NCBI GenBank assembly: GCA_020687605.1
Contig: JAJEQY010000001.1
Coordinates: 1-64,000 of the forward strand
DNA length: 64,000 nucleotides
Reading direction: 5' to 3'
Source of the DNA: Intestinimonas aquisgranensis
Lineage (GTDB): Bacteria > Bacillota > Clostridia > Oscillospirales > Oscillospiraceae
A program made the position numbers and the translations under genes. Shown here in pieces: positions 33,780 to 42,478 of this stretch (the first letter of the stretch is position 1; each line of letters opens with the position of its first letter). The notes beneath the pieces were generated by a model. It worked only from the letters and a program-made list of their open reading frames with translations. It did not search any database and had not been told where the DNA came from.

Positions 33780-34508
33780 ATGCCAATCTTTGGCGCACTG
33801 AGGAAGCGACGTCCGGCTGCGCCGTTTTGCACCGCTGTGGTACCTGCCGCCGGTTCCTCCACCCGCATGGAGGGCCAGGACAAAATGCTTTTGGAGCTGG
33901 GGGACCGGCCGGTGCTGGTTCGGACCCTCCAGGCGCTGGAGGCCTGTAACCTGATTCATGAGATCGTGGTGGTGACCCGTGAGGACCTGGTGGTACCGGT
34001 AAGCCGTTTGTGCCGGGATTTTGGCCTGGAGAAGGTTACCAAAGTGGTGACCGGAGGCGCTACCCGCACTTTGTCGGTGCTCGCTGGTATCCGGTCGGCA
34101 AGCCCGGAGGCCGAGCTCATCGCTGTCCATGACGGTGCCCGGCCTTTTGTCACCCAGGAGCTTCTGGAGGAGGTCATCCGGAAGGCGGCAGAGTGTGGCG
34201 CGGCGGTGCCGGCGGTGCCGGTGACCGATACAGTCAAACGTGCGAAAGACGGTGTGGTGGAGGAGACCCTGGACCGTGAGACCCTTTTCGCGATTCAAAC
34301 GCCCCAGGTCTTTGAGGCATCTCTTTTAAAGGCGGCGCTCCAAAAGGCGGCAGAAGACGGTGTCACCCTCACTGACGACTGCGCCGCCGTGGAGCGTCTT
34401 GGCATGCGAATCTCCCTCACCAAGGGAGACCGGGCCAATTTAAAGCTGACTACCCCTACGGACTTGGACCTGGGGTTGGGTATTTTGATGGGAAGGGGAG
34501 AAGTGTAG
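33780..34508 (+). CDS. ispD: 2-C-methyl-D-erythritol 4-phosphate cytidylyltransferase
   Basis: The 242-residue MEP-pathway enzyme makes CDP-methylerythritol. Signatures: AVVPAAGSSTRMEGQDKM, VHDGARPFV, TDTVKRA and TPQVFE. Start ATG 33780 has GGAAAGGAG ten bases upstream. Its stop shares one base with the ispF start. Confidence 0.95.
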   Translation: MPIFGALRKRRPAAPFCTAVVPAAGSSTRMEGQDKMLLELGDRPVLVRTLQALEACNLIHEIVVVTREDLVVPVSRLCRDFGLEKVTKVVTGGATRTLSVLAGIRSASPEAELIAVHDGARPFVTQELLEEVIRKAAECGAAVPAVPVTDTVKRAKDGVVEETLDRETLFAIQTPQVFEASLLKAALQKAAEDGVTLTDDCAAVERLGMRISLTKGDRANLKLTTPTDLDLGLGILMGRGEV

Positions 34509-34990
34509 TGGCAGAGCTGCGGATTGGGCACGGCTATGATGTCCACCGACTGACAGCGGGACGTAGGCTCATTCTGGGCGGAGTAGACATCCCGTGGGAG
34601 GAAGGGCTGTTAGGTCACTCTGACGCCGATGTCCTCACTCACGCAGTGATGGACGCCCTGCTGGGTGCGGCCGGACTGGGGGACATCGGAAAGCTCTTCC
34701 CTGACAATGACCCGGCATTTGCCGGGATCTCCAGTCTGGTACTGCTGGACCGGGTGTGCGGCCGATTGCGGGAGGAGGGCTGGCAGGTGTGTAACGTGGA
34801 CGCCACCATTGTGGCCCAGCGCCCTAAGCTGGCCGGACATATCCCACAGATGCGTCAAAACCTCGCCCTCCATCTTGGGGTTCCCCAGGAGCGAGTAAAT
34901 GTGAAGGCCACCACCGAGGAGGGATTGGGCTTCACTGGCACCGGTCAGGGCATGGCAGCCCACGCCGTGACCCTGCTGGAGCGGGTATAA
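34508..34990 (+). CDS. ispF: 2-C-methyl-D-erythritol 2,4-cyclodiphosphate synthase
   Basis: The 160-residue enzyme catalyses the cyclisation step of the MEP pathway. Motifs: IGHGYDVHRL with metal ligands Asp and His, LLGHSDADVLTHAVMDALLG, and NVKATTEEGLGFTG. Starts at GTG 34508 directly on ispD. Together with ispH, three of the seven MEP genes lie within 4 kb. Confidence 0.97.
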   Translation: MAELRIGHGYDVHRLTAGRRLILGGVDIPWEEGLLGHSDADVLTHAVMDALLGAAGLGDIGKLFPDNDPAFAGISSLVLLDRVCGRLREEGWQVCNVDATIVAQRPKLAGHIPQMRQNLALHLGVPQERVNVKATTEEGLGFTGTGQGMAAHAVTLLERV

Positions 34991-35001
34991 ACAAAGACAA
35001 G

Positions 35002-35040
35002 GGACCGGAGCCTTATGACAGGAGGCTCCGGTCCTTTTTG
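35002..35040 (+). terminator. ispDF terminator
   Basis: GGACCGGAGCC pairs perfectly with GGCTCCGGTCC, followed by TTTTTG. Confidence 0.9.
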
Positions 35041-35092
35041 TCTGGTGTCCTCTGTGAGCTGACAGACATAGAATGCTCCAGAGAGGAGCGTA

Positions 35093-35353
35093 ATGCCTAT
35101 GGTCTATTATCTCATCGTCTGCCGCTCGCTGACCTACGCCCAGCGGACGGCGGCCGTGCTGGAGCGGGGAGGGATCACTGGCGTGGTCCTTCGGGCGCCA
35201 AAATCCATTGTAGGAGAGGGCTGCGGTTATGCGGTGAAGGTATCAGAGCGCCGACTGGCCCAGGCCCTGGTTCTGCTCAACCGAGCAGAGCTGCGGCCCA
35301 AGGGAGTCTATATCGCAGAATCGGATGGCAGTTACCGCCAGGTGGGGCCATGA
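35093..35353 (+). CDS. DUF3343 protein
   Basis: The 86-residue protein matches the small DUF3343 family (YYLIVCRSLTYAQRTAAVLE, GCGYAVKV). A single cysteine in GEGCGYAV lies where family members have a conserved Cys, suggesting sulfur or selenium carriage. Its ATGA overlap with the next gene, a cysteine desulfurase-like enzyme, supports a donor-acceptor pair. Function is inferred only. GAGAGGAG precedes ATG 35093; ATG 35099 is an alternative start. Confidence 0.8.
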   Translation: MPMVYYLIVCRSLTYAQRTAAVLERGGITGVVLRAPKSIVGEGCGYAVKVSERRLAQALVLLNRAELRPKGVYIAESDGSYRQVGP

Positions 35354-36474
35354 TCTACCTGGATTCCGCTGCCACCACCCTTCAAAAGCCGCCCGCGGTG
35401 GCCAGAGCGGCGGCAAATGCCATAAGCCGTATGGCCAGTCCCGGTCGGGGCGGCTATCCCGCTGCCATGGCGGCGGCCGATACCATTTTCACTTGCCGGG
35501 AGACCGCCGCCCGGCTTTTTCACGTACCAGAACCGGACCAAGTGGTGCTCACCATGAACGCCACCCATGGCCTCAACCTGGCCATCAAGACTTTGGTTGC
35601 CCCAGGAGATACGGTGCTCATCTCCGGATATGAGCACAATGCTGTCACACGCCCGCTGGCTGCCATCCCAAATGTGACGGTGAAGGTGGCCGATGCTCCA
35701 CTGTTTCAGCCAGATGCTATGGTTGAGCGATTCCAGTCGCTGCTGACTCCGGAGGTATCCTGTGTCATCTGTACCCATGTCTCCAATGTCTTTGGATATG
35801 TGCTGCCGGTGGAAACGATCGCCGCTCTGTGCCATGAGCGGGGAATTCCGCTCATTCTGGACGCTTCCCAGTCTGCCGGTACACTTCCCGTTTCGTTGGA
35901 GGAGTCGGGAGCTGCCTTTATCGCCATGCCGGGGCATAAGGGCCTCTACGGCCCGCAGGGGACTGGTCTGCTGCTGTGCGCACAGCCGGCGAGACCTTTG
36001 ATGGAAGGGGGAACAGGGTCTCTCTCCATGCTTCAGGAGATGCCTGATTTCCTGCCCGATCGGCTGGAGCCCGGAACCCACAACGTCCCAGGTGCCGCCG
36101 GGCTGCTGGAGGGATTGCGTTTTGTAGCGCGCAAGGGTCCGGCGCACATCCTGGCGCATGAGCGTGGTCTGGCTGCCCAATGTGCCCATGCGCTGAGCCG
36201 TTTGGAGGGCGTCACTGTCTACGCCGCGCCACGGCTGGCCCATCAGGCTGGCGTGATCTCCTTCCGGGTGGAGGGCATGGATTGCGAAGAGGTGGGGGCC
36301 CGGCTTGCCAAGCAGGGGATCGCTGTCCGCTCCGGCCTCCACTGCGCACCTCTGGCCCACCGCACTGCTGGTACCCTGGAGACAGGGACCGTACGGGCCA
36401 GCTTCTCCGCTTTCAATACGCCCGGAGAGGTCTCCGCCCTGGTCCGGGCCGTGGGCCGTCTCCGGGTGTTTTGA
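35350..36474 (+). CDS. Cysteine desulfurase-family PLP enzyme (EF2568-like)
   Basis: The 374-residue aminotransferase class V protein starts MIYLDSAATT and has the PLP-lysine motif MPGHKGLYGPQGTG, DASQSAGTLPV and the C-terminal active-site segment RSGLHCAPLAHRT with a Cys in the position of the desulfurase nucleophile. It resembles the group typified by Enterococcus EF2568, linked in some genomes to selenium-dependent hydroxylase genes. No selD or molybdenum hydroxylase gene is in this window. ATG 35350 is chosen over a longer frame because it overlaps DUF3343 by four bases. Confidence 0.9.
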   Translation: MIYLDSAATTLQKPPAVARAAANAISRMASPGRGGYPAAMAAADTIFTCRETAARLFHVPEPDQVVLTMNATHGLNLAIKTLVAPGDTVLISGYEHNAVTRPLAAIPNVTVKVADAPLFQPDAMVERFQSLLTPEVSCVICTHVSNVFGYVLPVETIAALCHERGIPLILDASQSAGTLPVSLEESGAAFIAMPGHKGLYGPQGTGLLLCAQPARPLMEGGTGSLSMLQEMPDFLPDRLEPGTHNVPGAAGLLEGLRFVARKGPAHILAHERGLAAQCAHALSRLEGVTVYAAPRLAHQAGVISFRVEGMDCEEVGARLAKQGIAVRSGLHCAPLAHRTAGTLETGTVRASFSAFNTPGEVSALVRAVGRLRVF

Positions 36475-36484
36475 GCGTACCCAC

Positions 36485-36533
36485 CGTGCGAGGACCGCGG
36501 TTTCTCCGCCGCGCGCCCTCGCACGCTTTTTTT
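36485..36533 (+). terminator. Terminator after the desulfurase gene
   Basis: CGTGCGAGG pairs with CCTCGCACG over a GC-rich loop, followed by CTTTTTTT. Confidence 0.75.
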
Positions 36534-36579
36534 CGTCCATTTTTGAGGGAAGTTCAGGGAAATTTAATGGGCGTGGTCC

Positions 36580-36608
36580 TTGCCATTTGACGGTGAATAC
36601 AGTATAAT
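36580..36608 (+). promoter_or_regulatory. cdaA promoter
   Basis: TTGCCA (36580-36585) and TATAAT (36603-36608) with 17-base spacing. Confidence 0.7.
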
Positions 36609-36675
36609 ATTTGAAATGGGCGGGAGGCTGTTGCGTCCGCCCCAGGGCCATATTTTGATGTGGGAGATAATGGAA

Positions 36676-37566
36676 ATGGCAGATATTTTACAGAGGATGT
36701 ATCAGTACATCCTGACCTTTAACATTTCCATATTCGATATCGTGGACGTGACCATCATCGCGGTAGTCATTTACCGGCTCCTTATGTTGGTTCGGCGGAG
36801 CCGTGCAGCGCAAGTGGCGAAGGCTATCTTACTGCTGCTGGCTGCTCTGGTGCTGTCATCGTCCTCTGTGCTCAATCTGCGGGTCATTCACTTCTTCCTC
36901 TCCCATATGGTGGAGATGGGAATGTTGGCCCTCATTGTAGTGTTTCAGCCGGAGATCCGCCGGTTCCTGGAACAGCTGGGCAGTACCACTCTGGGTGATA
37001 TGTTCAGCAGGGAGGAGGCACCTCCTGAAGTGGAGGAGGCCATTTCCCAGACTGTCCAGGCCTATGCCTCTCTCTCTCGGGACAAGGTAGGCGCCCTGAT
37101 GGTCTTTGAGCGGAAGGTGCCTCTGGATGACATCATCAAAACGGGTACCGCCCTGGACTCTACTGTGGCAGCAGAGCTGCTCAAGAACCTGTTCTGGAAC
37201 AAGGCACCCCTGCATGACGGCGCTGTCATCGTTCGGAACGGACATATCGTAGGAGCGGGCTGTGTGCTTCCACTGTCCGGGAACATCAACCTGTCCCGGG
37301 ACCTGGGCATGCGCCACCGGGCCGGCATCGGCATGAGTGAGAACTCCGACGCTGTGGTGGCCATCGTTTCGGAGGAGACCGGCTCCATCTCTGTGGCAGT
37401 CAACGGCATGCTCAAGCGGCACCTGGCCCCGGAAACCCTGGAGCGTCTGCTGCGCAACGAACTGCTGCCCAAGGAGGAGACCACCGGCTCTTCCAACAAG
37501 CTCTCCGCCCTATTCAAGTCGAAAAAAGGTGACAAAAACGATGGGGAAGAAGTTCACGGAAAGTAA
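36676..37566 (+). CDS. cdaA: Diadenylate cyclase CdaA (c-di-AMP synthase)
   Basis: The 296-residue protein has three N-terminal membrane helices (about 10-100) and a DAC domain with LHDGAVIV and MRHRAGIGMSE, the DGA and RHR catalytic motifs that join two ATP into c-di-AMP. It acts at the membrane. I choose ATG 36676 (MADILQRMYQ) because GGGAG is nine bases away; upstream in-frame ATGs at 36658 and 36670 are possible. It overlaps cdaR by 26 bases. Confidence 0.95.
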   Translation: MADILQRMYQYILTFNISIFDIVDVTIIAVVIYRLLMLVRRSRAAQVAKAILLLLAALVLSSSSVLNLRVIHFFLSHMVEMGMLALIVVFQPEIRRFLEQLGSTTLGDMFSREEAPPEVEEAISQTVQAYASLSRDKVGALMVFERKVPLDDIIKTGTALDSTVAAELLKNLFWNKAPLHDGAVIVRNGHIVGAGCVLPLSGNINLSRDLGMRHRAGIGMSENSDAVVAIVSEETGSISVAVNGMLKRHLAPETLERLLRNELLPKEETTGSSNKLSALFKSKKGDKNDGEEVHGK

Positions 37567-38827
37567 AATCTTCAATATCATCCTGTCCATCCTCATCGCC
37601 CTTGGCCTGTGGGCCTATGTGACGGCCAGCGTGACCGACGTGGGTGAGTCCACCGTGCGCAACATCCCTGTTACGGTGGTGGGTGAGGAGGCCTTAAACG
37701 CCAAGGGCCTGATGATCGATCCCAATACCAAGCTCACCGTAAATGCCAGAGTCAGCGGGAATCGAAGCCTGTTGGTGAGCATGGCCTCCAATCCAAGTGA
37801 ATATTTCAGTGCCACCATCAATGTGGCGGAGATTACCGAGCCCGGTACCTATGACCTAAGTTGTACGATCACACCGGAGTTCACTTCTCTGACGTCTACC
37901 GGTGTGCGGGTGATGGACCAGGAGGGTAAAACCATCCAGGTCACGGTTACCAGACTCATGTCCAAGACGGTTGAGGTCCGTGGCGTTTTCAAGGGCACCG
38001 TGGACGAGGACAACAACTACCGCGCCAACCCGGTGGAGGTCACGCCGGGCACCATCAAGGTCCAGGGGCCTGAGACTTTGGTGAACCAGGTAGAGTATGC
38101 TCAGGTCACCATCACAGGCGACAACCTGACCAAGACCTATACCGGTGAGTTGGGCTTCCAGCTCATGACCGCCGATGGCGAGGTGGTGGACGACGACGAT
38201 CTCACCACCAATGTGAACACAGTGAGCGTAGTCATGCCGGTGGTCAAGACCATGGAGGTTCCCTTAAGTGTGGAGTACGTCTATGGTGGAGGCATTACGG
38301 AAGACAATTTTGAACGCTATGTGACAGTGGATATTCAGCCCGCCACCATTCAGGTCTCCGGCGATGAGGCGGACGTCTCCTACCTGGAGGGCAAAACCAT
38401 CACAGTGGGTAAGATCGACCTGTCCCAGGTCGTCCAGGAGGAGCAGGTCTTTGTGTTCCCCATTGAGCTGTCTACTGAGCTGAGCAACGACAGCGGCATT
38501 ACGCAGGCCACTGTGACTGTTACGATCAAAGGCCTGGAGACGAAAACGGTTGAGACCTCCAATATCGATATCATCAATACTCCGGATGGCTTTACAGCCG
38601 ATGCGGTCACGCAGTCTCTTCAGGTGAAGGTGCGGGGTCCCGCTGATGCGCTGGAGACCGTGGAGGGTTATCAGATCCGGGTTGTGGTGGATCTGGAGGG
38701 CCAGAATCTGCGGCAAGCCCAATTCCCATTTACACCCAAAATTTATTTAGACGGTGACAGCCGCTGTGGTGTCGTCAGCCCCGGCAGTAATGGGTACATC
38801 GTCGTGGTCAATATCCAGTCACAATAG
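37541..38827 (+). CDS. cdaR: CdaR, YbbR-domain regulator of CdaA
   Basis: The 428-residue protein has an N-terminal membrane anchor (about 10-30, IFNIILSILIALGLWAYV) and an extracytoplasmic region of about four YbbR repeats. CdaR binds and tunes CdaA from outside the membrane. Start ATG 37541 lies inside cdaA. In Bacilli glmM follows; here an rseC-like gene follows, so the cdaA-cdaR-glmM link is broken. Confidence 0.93.
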   Translation: MGKKFTESKIFNIILSILIALGLWAYVTASVTDVGESTVRNIPVTVVGEEALNAKGLMIDPNTKLTVNARVSGNRSLLVSMASNPSEYFSATINVAEITEPGTYDLSCTITPEFTSLTSTGVRVMDQEGKTIQVTVTRLMSKTVEVRGVFKGTVDEDNNYRANPVEVTPGTIKVQGPETLVNQVEYAQVTITGDNLTKTYTGELGFQLMTADGEVVDDDDLTTNVNTVSVVMPVVKTMEVPLSVEYVYGGGITEDNFERYVTVDIQPATIQVSGDEADVSYLEGKTITVGKIDLSQVVQEEQVFVFPIELSTELSNDSGITQATVTVTIKGLETKTVETSNIDIINTPDGFTADAVTQSLQVKVRGPADALETVEGYQIRVVVDLEGQNLRQAQFPFTPKIYLDGDSRCGVVSPGSNGYIVVVNIQSQ

Positions 38828-38841
38828 GAGAATCTTTTACC

Positions 38842-39261
38842 ATGAGACAAACTGCACAAATAAAACAAACATTTCCGAACGGAACCGCTGTGGTAGCAGT
38901 GGTCCGGCAGGGTGCCTGCGCCCATAATTGCGCCGAGTGCGGTGGCTGTATGACTGCGGCTCAGCCCACTGTCACCGCTTTGGCCGAAAATACCGTCGGG
39001 GCACGTACAGGTGAACTGGTGGTGGTAGAGACGGAGAACGCCCAGCTTATGGGGATCATTGCCTTTGTCTACCTGGTGCCTATGGTTCTGCTGGTGGCCG
39101 GTTACCTGCTGGCACAGGCCTTTGGGCTCACTCAGGGATGGTGTATTCTTGCCGGTGCTGCTGCCTTTGCTGTCAGTGTGCTACTCATCGTGGCACTGGA
39201 CCGCCGGGTCAAACGCCGCAAATCCATCCAGTTCCGCATTGTGGCTCACAAAGAGGGCTGA
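38842..39261 (+). CDS. RseC/SoxR-reducing-system family membrane protein
   Basis: The 139-residue protein has an N-terminal domain with a cysteine cluster (CAHNCAECGGC, about 28-38) that may bind an iron-sulfur cluster, and two membrane helices (about 70-120), the RseC/RsxC-associated layout. The family is linked to Rnf-type electron transport, though no rnf genes are here. Its TGA shares a base with the next ATG. Confidence 0.85.
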   Translation: MRQTAQIKQTFPNGTAVVAVVRQGACAHNCAECGGCMTAAQPTVTALAENTVGARTGELVVVETENAQLMGIIAFVYLVPMVLLVAGYLLAQAFGLTQGWCILAGAAAFAVSVLLIVALDRRVKRRKSIQFRIVAHKEG

Positions 39262-40136
39262 TGTTTGGCTATGTGGTCCCCCTCAGGGGGGAGTTGAAGG
39301 TCCGGGAGCTGGATGCCTACCAAGGTATCTACTGCGGCCTGTGTCACACCCTGGGACGGAGGTACGGCTTTTTCCCAAGACTGCTTCTCAACTATGACTT
39401 CGCCTTCCTGGCTATGGTATTGGCCCAGCCAGGGGAAAAAGTGGGGTTGGAGCGTCGGCGGTGTGTAGCCTGTCCATTTAGAGGGAAACAGGTCTGCCCG
39501 TCTCGGCCAGGACTGGATACGGCGGCCGATGAGAGTATCATCCTCACTTACTGGAAGCTGCGTGACAGTGTAGCTGATCGGGGCATTTTTCGGGGATTAC
39601 CTGCCCGGCTGTTGAGCCTGTTGCTTCGTCGGGCCTATCGGAAGGCCGCTCTGCGGCGACCGGATTTTGACCGGCAGACGGTGGCCTGCTTGGAGGAGCT
39701 TCACGCGCTTGAGAAAGATAAGATGCCTTCCCTGGATCGGACAGCGGACACCTTTGCCCGTATTTTGGCGGGAGCTGCTCCGGCTACTGGTGAGGAAGTT
39801 CGGGACCGGGCGCTGGGCCAGATGCTCTACCATGTAGGACGCTGGATCTATCTTGTAGATGCTTGGGATGATTTGGATGAAGATCGAAAATCGGGAAGCT
39901 ATAATCCGCTGCTCCTGCGTTTCCCGGATGGGCCGGAGGCACATCAGGAGGAAGTGCGGCTTACCTTGCGGCATTCGCTGAATTTGGCGGTATCTGCCTA
40001 TCACCTCACGGACGTCGGCCCGTGGAACGGCGTCATCATGAATATTCTGTGCCTGGGGTTGCCCATGGTAGAGGAGGCTGTCTTCACCGGACAGTGGAGA
40101 CGGCGCAAGAAAGAAAACAGGGAGAACAAGCTATGA
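39261..40136 (+). CDS. DUF5685-family protein
   Basis: The 291-residue protein starts MFGYVVPLRGELKVREL and has a CGLCHTLG motif (about 30-37) and a CPFRGKQVCP pair (about 75-84) that could ligate metal, then a helical region with DAWDDLDEDR. It matches the DUF5685 group common in Clostridia; function unknown. It ends in an ATGA overlap with a J-domain gene, which suggests the two work together. Confidence 0.8.
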   Translation: MFGYVVPLRGELKVRELDAYQGIYCGLCHTLGRRYGFFPRLLLNYDFAFLAMVLAQPGEKVGLERRRCVACPFRGKQVCPSRPGLDTAADESIILTYWKLRDSVADRGIFRGLPARLLSLLLRRAYRKAALRRPDFDRQTVACLEELHALEKDKMPSLDRTADTFARILAGAAPATGEEVRDRALGQMLYHVGRWIYLVDAWDDLDEDRKSGSYNPLLLRFPDGPEAHQEEVRLTLRHSLNLAVSAYHLTDVGPWNGVIMNILCLGLPMVEEAVFTGQWRRRKKENRENKL

Positions 40137-40735
40137 ATGATCCATACAGCGTTCTGGGCGTCAGCCCGGATGCCAGCGACGAAGAGATCAAGCGGGCCTA
40201 CCGGGAGTTGGCCCGGAAGTATCATCCGGATAACTATCAGAACAACCCGCTGGCCGATCTGGCCGAGGAGAAGATGAAGGCCATCAACGAGGCCTATGAC
40301 GCAATTACCAAACAGCGCTCCGGCCGGAGCAGTGGCGGGTACCAGAGCGCCTATCAGCAGCAGGGCGGCTACCAGCGGCAGAGCCAGTCCAGCGGCTCCT
40401 CAGTGTATGCCCGAGCCCGTCAAGCCATCAATCTGGGTAATTTGGCTCAGGCGGAGCAGCTGCTTCAGTCGGTGCCGGGACAGGATGCCGAGTGGCACTT
40501 CCTCATGGGCTCTATCGCCTACCGGAAGGGGTGGTTGGACGAGGCCATGCAGCAGTATCAGATGGCCTGTAACATGGACCCGGGTAATCTGGAGTACCGG
40601 CAGGCCTACAACATGATGCGTCAGGGCGGACAGGCCTACCGGCCTTACGGTTATACCTCAGGCGGTATGGATTCCTGCGATTGTTGTACCACCCTCCTGT
40701 GTCTCAACTGCCTGTGTGGCGGGTGTGGAAACTGA
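40133..40735 (+). CDS. J-domain protein with TPR region and Cys-rich tail
   Basis: The 200-residue protein has a J domain (1-60) with the HPD motif (RKYHPDNYQ) that stimulates DnaK, a Gly/Ser/Gln linker (65-92), a TPR-like pair (about 95-160) and a tail with seven cysteines in its last 19 residues (CDCCTTLLCLNCLCGGCGN). The tail may bind metal or attach to membranes through acylation; both are inference. It is not DnaJ itself, as the zinc-finger and C-terminal domains are missing. ATG 40133 overlaps DUF5685. Confidence 0.88.
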   Translation: MNDPYSVLGVSPDASDEEIKRAYRELARKYHPDNYQNNPLADLAEEKMKAINEAYDAITKQRSGRSSGGYQSAYQQQGGYQRQSQSSGSSVYARARQAINLGNLAQAEQLLQSVPGQDAEWHFLMGSIAYRKGWLDEAMQQYQMACNMDPGNLEYRQAYNMMRQGGQAYRPYGYTSGGMDSCDCCTTLLCLNCLCGGCGN

Positions 40736-40736
40736 G

Positions 40737-41273
40737 ATGAGAGGACGGACACCGTATGCCGGAAAGCTGGCCTTGGCGGCCATGCTGACGGCCCTCTCCC
40801 TGGTAGTGCTTTGGGCGGCCGCCATGGCGCCCTGGGGACGAATTGGCCTGGTGGCCGTAGCTGGACTGATGCCCGCCGCTGCCGTCATCTCCGCCGGACC
40901 TGCAGCGGGAGGGCTGTGTTGGGCAGGCACCTCAGTGCTGGCCCTGATCCTGTTGCCCAGTAAGGGCTGTGGGTTGCTTTACCTGATCTTTTTCGGACTC
41001 TATCCACTGGTAAAATGGGCTGCTGAGCGCTTGCGGAAGCTGCCTTTAGAGCTGGTGGTGAAGCTTGCCTTTTTCAACGTTGCCCTCACCGTGCTGTGGT
41101 TTGGACTTGGGGGCATCTTCCTGTGGGGCATCCCTCAGGCGGAAGAGCTTGGCTGGCTCCTCTATCCCTTCGGGAACGTGGTGTTCCTGGTTTATGATTA
41201 TGGTTTCAGTAAACTTATCGCTTTTTACGTTGCCCGGGTAGACCGTCCCATGCGCCGGGGCCGGGGCATCTGA
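40737..41273 (+). CDS. Small integral membrane protein of unknown function
   Basis: The 178-residue protein is hydrophobic with about five membrane segments and a basic C-terminus (RVDRPMRRGRGI). It looks like the substrate-binding-component type of small membrane proteins found in Clostridia, but I cannot assign a family. ATG 40737 comes one base after the J-domain stop; an alternative GTG at 40716 would overlap it. The RBS is weak in both cases. Confidence 0.75.
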   Translation: MRGRTPYAGKLALAAMLTALSLVVLWAAAMAPWGRIGLVAVAGLMPAAAVISAGPAAGGLCWAGTSVLALILLPSKGCGLLYLIFFGLYPLVKWAAERLRKLPLELVVKLAFFNVALTVLWFGLGGIFLWGIPQAEELGWLLYPFGNVVFLVYDYGFSKLIAFYVARVDRPMRRGRGI

Positions 41274-41309
41274 TTGGAATTATAAGAGAGAAGAAAGGGG
41301 AGACCACCC

Positions 41310-42188
41310 TTGGTCCGCAGTATGACTGGCTATGGCAGAGGGGAAGCCGTGCTCCACGGTCGTTCCATCGTTGTGGAAGTCCGTTCGGTGAACAACCGAT
41401 ATTTGGACTGCAACATCAAGATGCCCAGAGCCTATATCTTTGCCGAGGACGCCATGAAAAGCCGCGTCCAGAACGCCATTTCCAGGGGAAAGGTAGACGT
41501 TTTTGTTACCATGGACAGCGCTGGTGCCGATGCGGTCACCGTCAAGGTGAACCATCCGGTGGCGGCTGGCTATGCAGCCGCTTTGAAGGAGCTTAAAGAC
41601 ACCTATCAACTCCTGGGTCTGCCCGACTTGGCTCTGATGGCCCGGTTCCCCGATGTACTCCAGACGGAGAAAGCACCGGAGAATGTGGAGGAGGCTGCCG
41701 CCGACATCTGTGCAGTGCTGGACCAGGCACTGGCCGACTTTGCTGTTATGCGGGAGCGGGAAGGGGAGCGGCTCTCCGCCGATATCCTCTCCCGGGCCGA
41801 TACCATTGAGACCCTCACCGGACAGGTGGAGGAGCAAAGCCCCAAGACGGTAGCCGAGTACCGGGCCCGTCTGGAGGCCAAAATGCGAGAAGTCCTTCAA
41901 AATCAGCAGCTGGACGAGAGCCGCATCCTCACTGAGGCGGCCATTTTTGCCGACAAGGTAGCGGTGGATGAAGAGACCGTCCGCCTGCGCAGCCACCTCT
42001 CCCAGCTCCGGACCATGCTGAGCCAGGGCGGTCCTATTGGCCGGAAGCTGGACTTCCTCATCCAGGAGTTCAACCGGGAAGCCAACACCATTGGCTCCAA
42101 GTGCAACGATCTGGAGATTGCCCGCCATGTTATCGACATCAAGGCGGAGATCGAAAAGATCCGGGAGCAGGTCCAGAACATCGAGTGA
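41310..42188 (+). CDS. yicC: YicC-family endoribonuclease
   Basis: The 292-residue protein has the family N-terminus MTGYGRGEA, SVNNRYLD and the C-terminal signature EFNREANTIGSKCNDLEI. YicC proteins are reported ribonucleases. The yicC-remA-gmk-rpoZ-priA order is classic for Firmicutes. I take TTG 41310 as start (AAGGGGAG seven bases upstream); ATG 41322 has no well-placed site. Confidence 0.93.
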   Translation: MVRSMTGYGRGEAVLHGRSIVVEVRSVNNRYLDCNIKMPRAYIFAEDAMKSRVQNAISRGKVDVFVTMDSAGADAVTVKVNHPVAAGYAAALKELKDTYQLLGLPDLALMARFPDVLQTEKAPENVEEAAADICAVLDQALADFAVMREREGERLSADILSRADTIETLTGQVEEQSPKTVAEYRARLEAKMREVLQNQQLDESRILTEAAIFADKVAVDEETVRLRSHLSQLRTMLSQGGPIGRKLDFLIQEFNREANTIGSKCNDLEIARHVIDIKAEIEKIREQVQNIE

Positions 42189-42202
42189 GAGGAAGCGGCA
42201 GC

Positions 42203-42478
42203 ATGAAGCTCATCAATATTGGCTTTGGCAATATGGTTTCGGCGGGCCGACTCATCGCGGTGGTGAGCCCGGAGTCCGCACCCATCAAGCGCATGGTTCA
42301 GGAGGCCAGGGAGCGGGGTGTCCTTATCGATGCCACCTTTGGCCGGCGGACCCGGGCTGTGCTGGTCATGGACAGCGACCACATCGTACTCTCGGCCATT
42401 CAGCCAGAGAAGGTGGCTGGGCGCTTCGCCGGCGGTGAGCCGGCGGCGGAGGATGAGGAAGAGGAGGCAGAGGACTGA
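42203..42478 (+). CDS. remA: RemA-family regulator (DUF370)
   Basis: The 91-residue protein is RemA over its first 75 residues (MKLINIGFGNMVSAGRLIAVVSPES in two halves, RRTRAVLVMDSDHIVLSAIQPE), then an acidic tail. In Bacillus it forms a ring that bends DNA and activates matrix genes. Between yicC and gmk, as usual. Stop and gmk start overlap. Confidence 0.93.
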   Translation: MKLINIGFGNMVSAGRLIAVVSPESAPIKRMVQEARERGVLIDATFGRRTRAVLVMDSDHIVLSAIQPEKVAGRFAGGEPAAEDEEEEAED

